The notes beneath the pieces were generated by a model. The model saw nothing but the letters and a program-made list of their open reading frames with translations. It was not told the origin of the DNA and did no database searches. Positions 40,101 through 52,737 of a DNA stretch of 64,000 bases are shown piece by piece. The DNA lies in contig NC_037643.1 in NCBI RefSeq assembly GCF_003254395.2, positions 17,101,463-17,165,462 of the forward strand, in the 5' to 3' direction. A program made the position numbers and the translations under genes. Position 1 is the first letter of the stretch. The number at the start of each line of letters is the position of its first letter. The stretch comes from Apis mellifera. Its lineage: Eukaryota; Arthropoda; Insecta; Hymenoptera; Apidae.

Positions 40101-43100
40101 CTTCTCCTCTTCCTTCTACTCCTATTCTTGCTAGTTCTATTCCTTTTCTTCTTCCTCCTATTCCTTCTCCTTCTACTTCTCTTTCTTCTATTCCTACTTC
40201 TTCTAGTTCTATTCTTTCTCCTCTTCCTATTCCTCCTCCTCCTTCTCCTCTTTCTTCTACTATTAGTCCTTCTACTTCTATTGTTTCTCTTCTGCCTTCT
40301 ATTCCTCCTATTCTTGCTATTCTTCTATTTCTTTTTCTATTTCTATTACTTCTATTATTTCTATTTCTTTTCCTCTTCCTTCTATTCCTACTTCTTTTAC
40401 TTATATTCTTTCTCCTCTGCCTCCTATTCTTGCTATTCTTCTATTTCTATTTCTATTTCTATTACTTCTATTATTTCTATTTCTTCTCTTCTTCTTTCTA
40501 CTCACTACCACTCCTACTTCTTCTACTTCTATTCTTTCTCTTCTTCCTATTCCTTCTACTCTTATTTCTTCTCCTTCTCCCATTCCTGATACTTCTATTT
40601 CTTCTCTTCCTTCTCCTCTTTCTTCTATTCCTACTTCTACTTCTATTCTTTCTCCTCTTTCTATTCCTTCTACTATTTTTTCTCCTTCTCCTCCTCTTCC
40701 TTTTACTCTTACTCCTTTTATTTTTGCTACTTTTCCTCCTATTCCTTCTACTTCTATTCTTTCTCCTCCTCCTTCTACTTTTATTCTACCTCCTATTCCT
40801 CCTATTCCTGCTATTCTTCAATTTCTATTTCTATTACTTCTATTACTTCTATTTCTTCTCTTCTTTCTACTCCTACTCCTTCTACTTCTATTCTTTTTTC
40901 TCTTCCTCCTATTCCTCCTATTCCTGCTACTTCTATTTCTTCTCCTCTTTTCACTTCTTTTACTTCTATTCTTTTTCCTCTTTCTATTTCTTCCTTCAAC
41001 TCCTATTTCTTCTCCTCGTCCTCCTATTCCTGTTACTTCTATTTCTTCTCCTCCTTCTCCTCCTCTTCCTATTCTTGCTACTTCTATTTCTTCTTCTCCT
41101 CCTCCTCCTATTCTTGCTACTTCTATTTTTTCTCCTCCTCCTATGCCTTCTATTCCTATTTCTTCTCTTCCTGCTCCTATTTCTATTACTTCTATTTCTT
41201 CTCCTCCTCTTCCTCCTCCTTTTCCTTCTACTCCTACTCCTTCTATTCTTTTTCCTCTTTTTCCTATTCTTTTTACTCCTATTTCTTCTCCTCCTCCTCC
41301 TCCTATTCTTGCTACTTCTATTTCTTCTCCTCTTCCTCCTATTCCTATTTCTACTTCTATTTCTTCTCCTTCTACTTCTATTCTTTCTCCTCCTCCTGCT
41401 ATTCCTTCTACTCCTATTTCTTCTCTTCCTCCTCGAGGAGGATGCTTCGAGATTCGAGATAAAAGAAGCGAAAGCCCAAGCGCAAGAGAAAGATCGCTCT
41501 TTTTTCCAGTTTTCTGGAAAAAAATGATCCATAGACGCGAGATAAATCCTCCGCTCCCCCATTTTCCCCTCTCCCTCTCTTCGACGAGATACCAGCACGA
41601 CGCCCATGGGGCCTTCCCATTAGAATATCTCGCTCGTTCAACCCTCCTCCATCTTTCTAAGATCTTTCGTCTGGACAGAGGTGAGACTGAGAGAGATTTG
41701 TTGAACAAGCGTCAACAATCAACATTTTTATCCACGACTACAACAATTTTTATCCACGATTCGACGAGGAAAAGCGAAAGAAGGGAGAGAGGGGAAGTGA
41801 GAGAGAAAGATTTGTTAAACAAGCGATCAACATTGCTGCAACAATTTTTATCCACAATTCAAGGAAAAGCGAAAGAAGAGAGAGGAGAAGTGAGAGAAAA
41901 ATTTATTAAAAGTGAAAGAGAAAGATTTGTTAAAGGTGAGAGAGAGAAAAATTTGTTAAATAAGCGATCAACATTGTTGCAATAATTTTTATTCACAATT
42001 CGACGAGGAAAAGCGAAAGAAGGAGAGGAGAGATGAGAGAGAAAGATTTGTTAAACAAGCGATCAACATTGCTGCAACAATTCGACGAGGAAAAGCGAAA
42101 GAAGGGGGAGGTGAGGTGAGAGAGAAAAATTTGTTAAAGATGAGAGAGAAAGATTTGTTAGAGATGAGAGAGAAAGATTTATTAAACAAGCGATCAACAT
42201 TGCTGCAACAATTTTTATCCACAATTCGAAGAAAAGCGAAAGAAGGAGGAGGAGAGGTGAGAGAGAAAGATTTGTTAAATAAGCGATGTAGTTGCTGCAA
42301 CAATTTTTATTTACAATTCGACGAGAAAAACAGAGATGAAGTAATGAGAAGGGAAAAAAAGAAAGAAGGGGGAGGGGAGGTAAGAGAGAAAGATTTGTTA
42401 AAGGTGAGAGAGAAAGATTTGTTAAAGATGTGAGAGAAACATTTGTTAAACAAGCGATCATTGCTGATTCAACATTGCTGCAACAATTTTTATGCACAAT
42501 TCGAGGAAAAGCAAAAGAAGAGGGAGGGGAAGTGAGAGAGAAAGATTTGTTAGAGGTGTGAGAGAGAGAGATTTATTAAACAAGCGATCAACATTGCTAC
42601 AAAAATTTTTATCCACAACTCGACGAGGAAAAACAAAAGAAGGGGGAGGAGAGATGAGACAGAAAGATTTGTTAAAAACGAGAAAGAGAGATTTATTAAA
42701 CAAGCGATCAACATTGCTACAACAATTATTATCCACAACTCGACGAGGAAAAGAGGGATGAAGTAATAAGAAGGGGTGTATCGATGTACACTCGTTTAAA
42801 CTAATGAATTTAATCGAAAATGCAGGAAGAAAATCGTCTCCCTTCCTTTTAAGGAGTCACGCTCCTTTTTATCTTGCCGTGGACCGATGTGTCAGAAGGG
42901 ATGGAAGGGCGGGGGGGTAGATTAGATTTCTAAATTGGAAACGATCTCGACACGGTCGCGTGGTTAAGGAAGAGGAGAGGAGATCTCTTTCGAATCTCTC
43001 GGAATTAGCATATCTCTCTGCCCGCCCCCTCCAATCTCCATCAGGACCCGTAATTGAATTATTCTTAAATTCCCATAAAAATCGGGCAAAAATTACGGAG

Positions 43101-44702
43101 GGCGAGAAGGGGGCCCCGCTCGATATCCGCCGATTAATTTTCTGGAACGTTTATACGAAATTCCGTATCCATCTCTCTCTCTCTCTCTCTCTCTTTCTTG
43201 AGATCCTCCTCCTCCTCCTCCTCCTCCTCCTCCCTTCGTACTTATAGCGCGGAATGATTCTTTAATTGGAGGGGTTTCTCGATTATCCGAGATATCCGGC
43301 GGATTTTTCCCTTTCTTTTCCCTCGAGACGAGTGCGAGAGAGAGAGATTTTATACGATAAGATGGATAATCGATCGATGAAAATTGCGAAATTCGAGTTA
43401 AAAACAAGAAAGAGAGGAAAAATTTATCGGACCGAAGGAAGAATAAAAATTAAATTTTTCGCCCCGAAATTTTGCGGTGGGAAGAAAAAGTTGGAGGAGT
43501 CGCCACCTCCTCGAACGAGCAAAATTTTCTCGCGTCGGGGTAAATCGAGCCCGAAAAACTACCCCCCTCCTCCCCCTCCTCGCTCGATTTTAACAAACAT
43601 CTCGAAAAACTTCCCCGCCATCGCGGCGAAACTCGACGATAATCGAAGCCGGGACACTCGAAGGGGTGGCTCCAATCAGCGCCACACGAGATATATATAT
43701 ATATATATATATATAGATATATATATATATTTCCACTAGCATCCATCCACTTAAAACTAACTGCACACCGGGGAAACGCGCGCGCGGCTCGCCACTCCAC
43801 CACCACCACCACCACCATCACCCCCTTATGATAATTTTAATTTTAATCTCCATCCCTTCCCGCACCCTAGTTTCAACTCTCCTCCTATCGGCCGGAGTTG
43901 AGAAGGAGCCGATCTGGAGAGAAACGTAATCCGCGGCGCAAACTCATCCTCTCTTTCTTCCTTCCCTTCCCTTCCCCCCCCCCCTTCCCCCTCCAACTAC
44001 CAGCTCCTCGTTGAAACGATAACGGAACGCGAGCGGTAAACGGGTTCGAAATTTTTCCGATCGAAAACGCGAGTGTATATATATATATATGTGTATATGT
44101 ATATATAATGTATATGGATATATACGTATGGATACGTTCGATGAAAATGAGATGAAGAGCGGTGAGCGACGCGCGGAGGACAGAACAGACGGAAGTTTCA
44201 ATAAACTCGATCCTGAGATCACGATTCGCAAATAACCTACGCCTCATCGCGACGATCCGTCATTTATTCGACGTATAGGTCGATTCTACGAAGCAAGTTT
44301 CGTTATTAAGCGTATTTCTACAATTCTACAATTTTATTGTTTTAATTCGCGAAAGGGAAGAATAGATATAATGAATCTTCTCGAATTTTCTATCTACGTA
44401 ATTACACTCAAATGTACATATATATATTCGAGCAACTTTTCCTTATTCCCCAAATCTTCAAATTTTAATAATATCCGTCCTGTATATAATGAAGTTAAAG
44501 AAGAAGAGGAATGAATTGGAGTAGAGCAGCGTTGCGCGGGAATTATCGGGCGAGCGAGGGAAGCAAGCCACGATTCGAATTAGACGATGTTTTTTTATCG
44601 GACAAGCGGCCGATCGATCTTAACCGCGGCGACCTATAAATGTTCATTCGCGTTCCGCGACACCGGCCGCGCGCGAGCGAGCGAGAGCGAGAGAGAGAGA
44701 GC

Positions 44703-44733
<31 letters not shown>

Positions 44734-47349
44734 GCTCGAGTTTCGCGAACGTCTCGCCGGCCGTGAGTAACGTCGGCCGTTTCGCTCTATAGATTTTTCG
44801 CCATACGTAGCCATGACGTGGCGATCGTGCCAACGCTTATGTTTATTTCAGATGTGCCGCCAACGGTCGCGCCTATCGGCCCGCCACCTTTCGCCGCCCA
44901 GTAAGTGGAGTAGAGTAATTTTTCAGTAATTCTGAATTTTTGGAAATATTTTTTTAAATGTTATCGATCGGGGAAAAAATTAATATCGCGTTCGATTTAA
45001 CGGGATGGAATAAAATTTGCACGTAATGTGCGTAAACGTTCGAAGCAATTATTTTTTTTTTTTTTTTCAAATATTAATCTTGTCCAACAATTAATAAGTA
45101 AATTTGAGTTTTTTTGGGAACGTATTGAATATGTGAAATTAATATTGATTGTAAAATAAAATTGAGTATATTTATGTATTTAATATGTAAACGTTTAGAA
45201 AAGAGGGAATAAAATTAATCTAGGAGCTAGAGATTTAATTTTTAAGATATTATATTAATGTTCGAATTGCTTGGATGATAATCAAGCTTGAGAATTGATA
45301 TTTTAAAGATTGAAAGGAAGTAAAAGAAATTATCAATTAATATAGTTAGAAAATTAATTCGTAAATATCGGTGGCTGGATCAAAGAATCGCTCCACGTGG
45401 CGAACGTTGAAAATTAATTTCGATACAATTTTTGCGTAAGAAATTACTTCAATTAAGTTTCGATGATTTATTCAATGATTTGAAACAAATTTGAACGCTT
45501 CTCGATATATTTTGATTTAATTTCTATTAAAATTAATTAAGATTACAAATGGAGAATTTCTGGAAAACTTTTCTTTTTACGAATCATTAAAAATATTATT
45601 ATTAGAGAATTCATTGAGAAATCATCGATTGGTTAAAATTTGTCGATTTTTATAAAATGTTCAGATTCGTAAAAATCCGAATCTTTCGAGAAAATTATTC
45701 CCCGCACTTTTACCGACCGAGTCTCTCAATTCGTTACAAATATATAATTTCCCGATTCCATCCTCGAATAACCCTGCACGCTATTTAAAAAAAAAAAAAA
45801 AAAAAATTTACGAAAACCGTATACTCTTCCGTATACAATATATTTCCCGTATACAATTACATTTGAAAATCAATTTTATCGATCGCGTTACGACGATAGA
45901 GCAAGCGACAAATTTCCTTCTTCGTCGAATCGATCCCGCGAGAGAACATTTTCCATCGATACACGACTATACATACACACACATATATATATAGAACGAG
46001 AAAAGTTTGTCCGTCGATCGAAATCAACAAAGGCGAACGGAACAATAATCGAGGAATCATGTACGATTGTGCTCGATCGATCTCGAAGAAATCTTTTTCG
46101 ACCCGTAATTAAATCTGTGTGTGAGAGAGAGAGAACTTACCCGATTCTCCGCTCGAGATGTGGAATCATCGGCGCGCCCCCTCGAATTATTCACAGTCAC
46201 CCCGCCGCTTCCCGTGCAATCCAGTCCGTCGAGCATTTGCTTCTCCTTTCCAACGGATATATATACATATATATATACATACATACATACATACATATAT
46301 ATATCCTACACACGATTCTCTATCCCGCGATATTCATCGTCGTTTGACCGAAACTCACCACTCGTTTTCGTTATGCGAGGGAAAAGAAGAGAAGAGAAAG
46401 AAATCCATCGACGATACTATTTCTTTCTTTTTTTTTTTTTTTTTTCTCACTCGATAAGTCAGAGCGGGAGAAATTTCTAGGGAAATTCGGTACGCGCGAA
46501 CGATGCGCGTGTGACATTTAGCGGGCCGCTCGTGGCGAGGTGCAATCGAAGATCGATCGATAAGGAAGGGAAGATAGTGTACGACGACTTGTCACGCGCG
46601 CGGACGATTTGGAAGTGACGAGGGCCCCGGCCCTCCTTCTATCCTTGCACCCGTCCGCCCGTCCGTCGTATATAGGAGTGTAACAGTAAGCTGTTTCACG
46701 ATTAGCCGAAATGTATAAACTTATTTATTTCGGTGGCAGATAACCCCAAGCTTCCCGCAATAGCCGAGCCGAGGCGAGCCGAGCCGCCCATTGGCGTCGA
46801 ATTTCTTCGTAACGATAACGATGGGATCGACGAAACTTCAGGTCGACCGACTAATACTAATAAAATAATAACCTTTCTGCTACTATCGATCCTATTCAAT
46901 GTTCGTGTTCGTCGAGAATTTTTATTTTTATTAATCGATAATCCAGACTCGATCGATAACTTCTCTCGCCTCTCGTTTCTTTCAAAATCGAAGAGTAAAA
47001 ATAATTTTTCGAATTTTCGAAGAGAAAAGAGAAATTCCTCCTCCTCCTCTTCAAAATCGAAGAGTAAAATAATTTTTCGAATTTTCGAAGAGAAAAAAGA
47101 AATTCCTCCTCCTTTTCTTGCTGGAAACGTTGGAGGATGTCGCGACGCGAGAAAGGCGGGAAAACTCGGTTACGTTGGATAAATTACGAAGGAAGAGAAA
47201 GAAAGAAAGAAAAAAAAAACCAGCCACCAGAAAAAGATTATCGAATCGACTGATGAACTATTTTTCGTTCCGATCGGTCCACGCGCGGAAGTTGCCCGCT
47301 GATAATTGATAAGAGCTCCCCCTTTCCCCCGTTTCGGCCACCATACCAA

Positions 47350-47382
<33 letters not shown>

Positions 47383-48598
47383 TACACACATGTGTATATA
47401 TATATATAAATAGGTCGCATGGGTCGGCACAATTGACCGTATTCATTCGATCACGAATTGATTTATCGATTGTTATCAGGTCAAACTTTGTAGCCGAAAA
47501 ACGATGTTGCAAAACGGGCAGAAGAACGGAGATAATGTCTACCAAATTTATATAACAAATTCGTATTATCGCCGCTGGTATTGACCAGATATAGATGAGA
47601 AATAAAACTTTCCGAGTATAAAAAAATTTTTGATACGGTAGCATCGAAAATTCATGTTTCATCAACGATAAACCGAGAAAAAAAAGAGAGAGAGAGAGAG
47701 AAAACGAGATCTCTAAACTCTACAATGTAACGCAACTTACGCACGTTAATATTACGCTATTTTTACTTTATATTTATTTCCTTCCATATTTTTTTTCGTT
47801 TAAAAAAAATACACACACACACACGCGTACACATTTTTAAAAATTCGTATGAAACAATCCAACGTAGACACACAAACAGAGAGAGCGAGCGAGAGCGAGA
47901 GAGAGAGAAAATGTAATAAGGTTAGTTTTCCCTTCGTACCGATCGAGCGAACGAACGAACGAACGAGTGACCGACCGAGCGAGCGAGCGAGGGGTGGGTG
48001 CGATAAGCACGGGGATTGCGGGCGGGCCGATCATTGGCCGGCTCCTGTGCCGGCAGTCACATCGAATCACGATCACCGATCCGGCGGATAGAAGGTGCAC
48101 CGAAGGGATTTCCGGCGCAGATTGGCCCTAAGCAAATGACAAAGCACAGGGACAAGAGGGGAGGGGGAGGAGGAGAGAGAGAGAGGGAGGGGGAGGGGCG
48201 GGAGGGACGCGAGAGGAAATAACGGTAATCCTTGAAACGGGGAGCGAGATCAGAGAGGGTGGTTTCCTTGGGCAGCCGCAATCTGTCCGAGCTTGGCCGG
48301 CAAAGCTCCAAGAAGGGTGCCTGGCCGACTGGCCTTTCGAGTTTAGAGCCACAGTGCATGCCGTCCTTCCCTTCCGCCAAACATCGGCGGAAATCGAGCG
48401 AGATTCCTATTTATCGAGACGCCTTCTCGATCCCTTCCGGTTGACGGAAAGCCGCATCATCTCGCCTTCGAGGAATCGTTCCATCTCTCTTTTCGTTTTC
48501 TCTTCTTTTTTTCTTCGATTAAGAAATTATCCTTCACGGAGCATTCATTCGGTAAAGCGTAGCACGGTGAGCGACACGCTAGAGAGAGAGAGAGATAG

Positions 48599-48678
<80 letters not shown>

Positions 48679-51600
48679 CAAGTTCGAGAATTCGCAAGAA
48701 TTTTGGACGAATTTTGCTCGAGATAAATCAAGATCGTGGCACAAAGTGGCCACGATACGACAAACCATATACACAGTGTAATTTTCTGCGGGACGAGAAC
48801 GAGAGAGGTGGCGATAAATATCCGTCAAAAATTACGCTCACGTCCTATCGTATAGATGTCCCGAGGGGGCTAAACGCGAGTCGATGAGCCGTATCCGGCC
48901 GTGTCTTGGCATAATCGGGCCGTGTTGTCGTCAGGATTAACCTATTAACGCCCACTGTCTACCTCTTGGGTTTGCCAAGAGTAATCGGCCCCGCGTCGAG
49001 ATTTGGACGTGCCGCGAAACACCGGCATTTGTCACTGCGCTCTGCTCGAAAGTCCGAGCTTCAACAAGTAAGTATCTTTTGCAAGGGACAGGAGAAATAT
49101 CGCTGCTCGCGTCTTGGCCGCGAGCTTCCCGCAATAATAATAATAATAATATCGGCAACTCGGTCGATAAATCTGCAACACCGACCGAATTAGAAATTCC
49201 TATATATATATATATACATCCCCTCCTCTTTTCTAGCTAGGTTACTCGATTCGTAACCTATTTCACACCGTGGAAATAGGTGGCTCCACGCAACGATAAT
49301 AGCAACACTTTGTCCCGAATCGAGGAGAAAGAGAACAGCATCATTACGTACACTTAACGTATTACGTTGTATACACTTACGTACACATACTTAAAAGTTA
49401 TCGAAAAGGGAGAAGGAATATCGTTGGGATTCGTCGAGAGTTGAGAAACGAAGGAACGAAAAAGATTCCATTTCACGAGATAAAAATCAAAGCGATTCTT
49501 TCTTACGAACAATAACCAAAAAAAAAAGAAAAAAGTACTCGTCGCAACAAAGTGTTAACGAACCGTTCGATACGAACCCGGTTATCCTCCTTCGAAAACT
49601 TGCTTTGCCCCGGCAAACGGTATTTCGAAGCTTCGGTGGAAAAAAAGAACAGAAAGAAAAGGAGAGAAAGAGAGAGAGAGAGAAAAAGGAAGCTCCGTGG
49701 CGAAGCGACGAAAATGCGAAGAGGGAATGAATAGAGGCGCGGAAAACGAAGCGGAGAAACAGCGAGCGGAACGGAGGGAAGGATGGGGCGGGCGGGCAGG
49801 CGGGCGGGCAGGCAGGCAGCAGCCGTCAAAAGTTGCCGAACTAATAGGACGATTTTCAGCGCGGAGCGTTTAATTAAATTAATTATATGCGCGCCTCGGT
49901 CGTAATATAAATTGTGAGCAAGCGTCGGGGACGAGCGTGAGGGGGGGGGGGGTAGGCAGGAGGAAGGTTGAGTTCCGGTTGTACGCGCGGAGGAGGGAGA
50001 GGGGGAGGAAATACCGTCAAGCTGCGATCGCCAACTTTGATAGTTACGTTTCATCCATCCATCCATCCATCTATCTATCTATCTATCCGAAATACACGTT
50101 TTCCGCGGACTGGTTCGACGCAAACTTCGAAATCGGTACGCGGAGTTGCCGCTTCTCGATTTTCGCCGCGAAGACAACTCGATCGACTCGATCACGATGG
50201 ACGCGTCAAAAATTTTTTTTTTTTTTTTTCGAATATTTCAGATACTCGAACGATACGTACATATATCAAGTAGCAAGTTAAGATATGATCGAGTGTCTTA
50301 GAAGTAACTTGATAAAATGATTAACTTAAACACTTTCTGATAAAGAAACAAAGATTTAAGTAGATCTCTGTTCACAAATCGATACTCTTGCTAATCGCAA
50401 CCAAGGTATTTAAGATTTCTGCATACAAGTCGATCGTCGATTAAAAGTGAAACTGCTCCGCACGCGATAAAAGAATAGCAACAAGAATTCTTCAAATCTC
50501 GCAAAGTGAAGAACGACGATAACGATAACGGGAATTGAATCATCGCAAGAACGCGCTTCTCTCTCTCTAAAAAAAAAAAAAAAGTAAAGGATAAAAAAAA
50601 AACGCGGAGAAGAGACACAACAACCCTCTCTAATTCCAAGCTACCGGTCCAATCTACAACAATCGAGTCGACCGCAAGGGTCGCGGGAGTTCTGCAAGGG
50701 GCTTTCTCTGCAATTCTCCCCCCTCCCCTCCCCTCGCCGCACGGAGTGGCCCGAGAAAGGTTTGAAAAGGCTGCCGGGAAAAACGGACTCGCGGCTTCCT
50801 TCGCCCGCGCACGCGCCCCTCCCCACCCGTGTTCAGACACACACGCACCCGCGGCGGGCAGCGACACGGGGCTGGAGGAAGAGTGGGGGGAGAGATGAGT
50901 TGCTTGCAAAAGCCGGTGGCGCGCTCGCCTACTACCGCGGTTTCTACGTCTCCAGATAAAGCGGCGAGGAGCAGTAGGGAGAGGAGGGAGGTGGGGAGGG
51001 GGGGGGGCGCACACACGGCTGAAAACGGGGGTAAACGGCCAACTTTCCAGGCGGATGCCTGGATCCTTGGACGGCCGAGCCAGACGGTAAATACATTTTT
51101 AAATAAGAGTTTTTTACTCCCATCTGGCCGGATTTTCGTCGTCCCCGTATCGGGGAATTATCCTTTTGCTTTGCGCGCATTATCCTTCGGCCCGCGAGAG
51201 CGAGCCTCCTCCGCTGGGGTGGGGGGAAGAGAGAGAGGGAAGGTTCGAAAGCTTCGTCCGCGAACCGGCCCACGCTCTCCCCACCCCAGGACTCCGTCTC
51301 GTTTCGCCCATATATCGATGAATCCTTCTCCTAGTAAGAGAGTCATTTCGAGGAGGTATTTCTATTCAATTTTTCGAGGGAGAACGAAGATACGTATATA
51401 TGTATGTTGGATAAAGATGACACTTGAATAATACGTAACAGTAGAAGAGCTACAATTCGAATGTATTTAAAATAAAGTAAAGCAAAGTGATTATCCAAGA
51501 CAATATTTTCTAGAGTCGTAATTGACTCGTTAAGTGTATTAACAAGAAATAAAGAACACAATCGAATTATCACTTCCAGACTTCTTTCAGGCGGTCAAGA

Positions 51601-52700
51601 TTTTCTCGAATCCAATTATTCTCTCGACTCCATTTACGAGAAAAAAATCCCCAAAGAGGGAAACTTTCGGAGAAGAGTTTCGAAAATCTCGATTCTCGCC
51701 AATTTTATTTCCGTTCCATCTAAAATCATCCAAAGAGGTGTGCAAGGTTTATTATCAACGAGAAAAATCGTCAAGAGATCGAAGAAGAATTTCCTCCTCC
51801 ATCGATCAATGATCCAGAGAGGTGAAGGGGGTGTTTAAAATCATTAGACACCAATCCGATTCGAAAAGTCTTCGCCTTCTCCTTCCCTTCCTTCCTTCTC
51901 CTTCTCCTTTTTTTATTTTTTTCAGACCGCGCGTCCTCGCAGCTCGAATTCAATTGTGATTGATCACCGACGGTGATTGAGGATTCGAAATGAAAGCCTG
52001 GCCGGTGGCGAAGACAAAAAGACGAACCCCATCTCCTCTCTTTTCCACGAGGCATCCTTCCTTCCTTCGCCCGTCCGTCCGTTCGTACGAAGCGAGGATC
52101 ACGGCTCGCTCACAGACGGCAGCCAGACTGGATATAATGGAGTAAAATTCATACGACTCCATATCGGCGCGATAAAAAGACAGGCGGGCGGAGCGAGAAG
52201 CCGGGGACGGGGCACAAAGGAAGGATTAATTTTAAATATCATATACTTGGCCGGGCTAAAAAGCGAAGGTGGGAAGAGGGCTCCGTCGCCGGGGAAGCTC
52301 TGGAGGACTGATAAGTTACGTCAGGAGGAGGGGATACTTTTCAGAGGATTTCCCTTTTTGGCTGATAAAAAAATCTCCCTCCTCTTTCCTCTTCTCTCCT
52401 CAATTTTGAATTATTCCGCGCGTATAAATTTCTCTCTCACAAGTTGGAAATTTTATTATAGATATTATTGAAGAATATTCCAACTATAAGATAGGCTTGT
52501 ACAGCTGGCCTGCAACGTTTTAATATTTGAAATTCGTATCCCTAGCGCTCCTCCGATCGTTAAACTTTCCCCGCCGAGTCCTAATATTACTCGATTCGAG
52601 ATAAAGTTCGAGAAACTGGAAAGAGAGAGAGAGAGAGAGAAGGAAGGTTGAAGGAGCGCGAAAATGCTCGGCCGTTGGAGATATCGTTGGCTCGCGTCGC

Positions 52701-52737
<37 letters not shown>

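Noticed and set aside
39878..41708. 549-codon plus-strand and 296-codon minus-strand frames
   Set aside because: Both are translations of the pyrimidine triplet tract: only Leu, Phe, Ser or Glu, Arg, Ile. No protein family or splice context.
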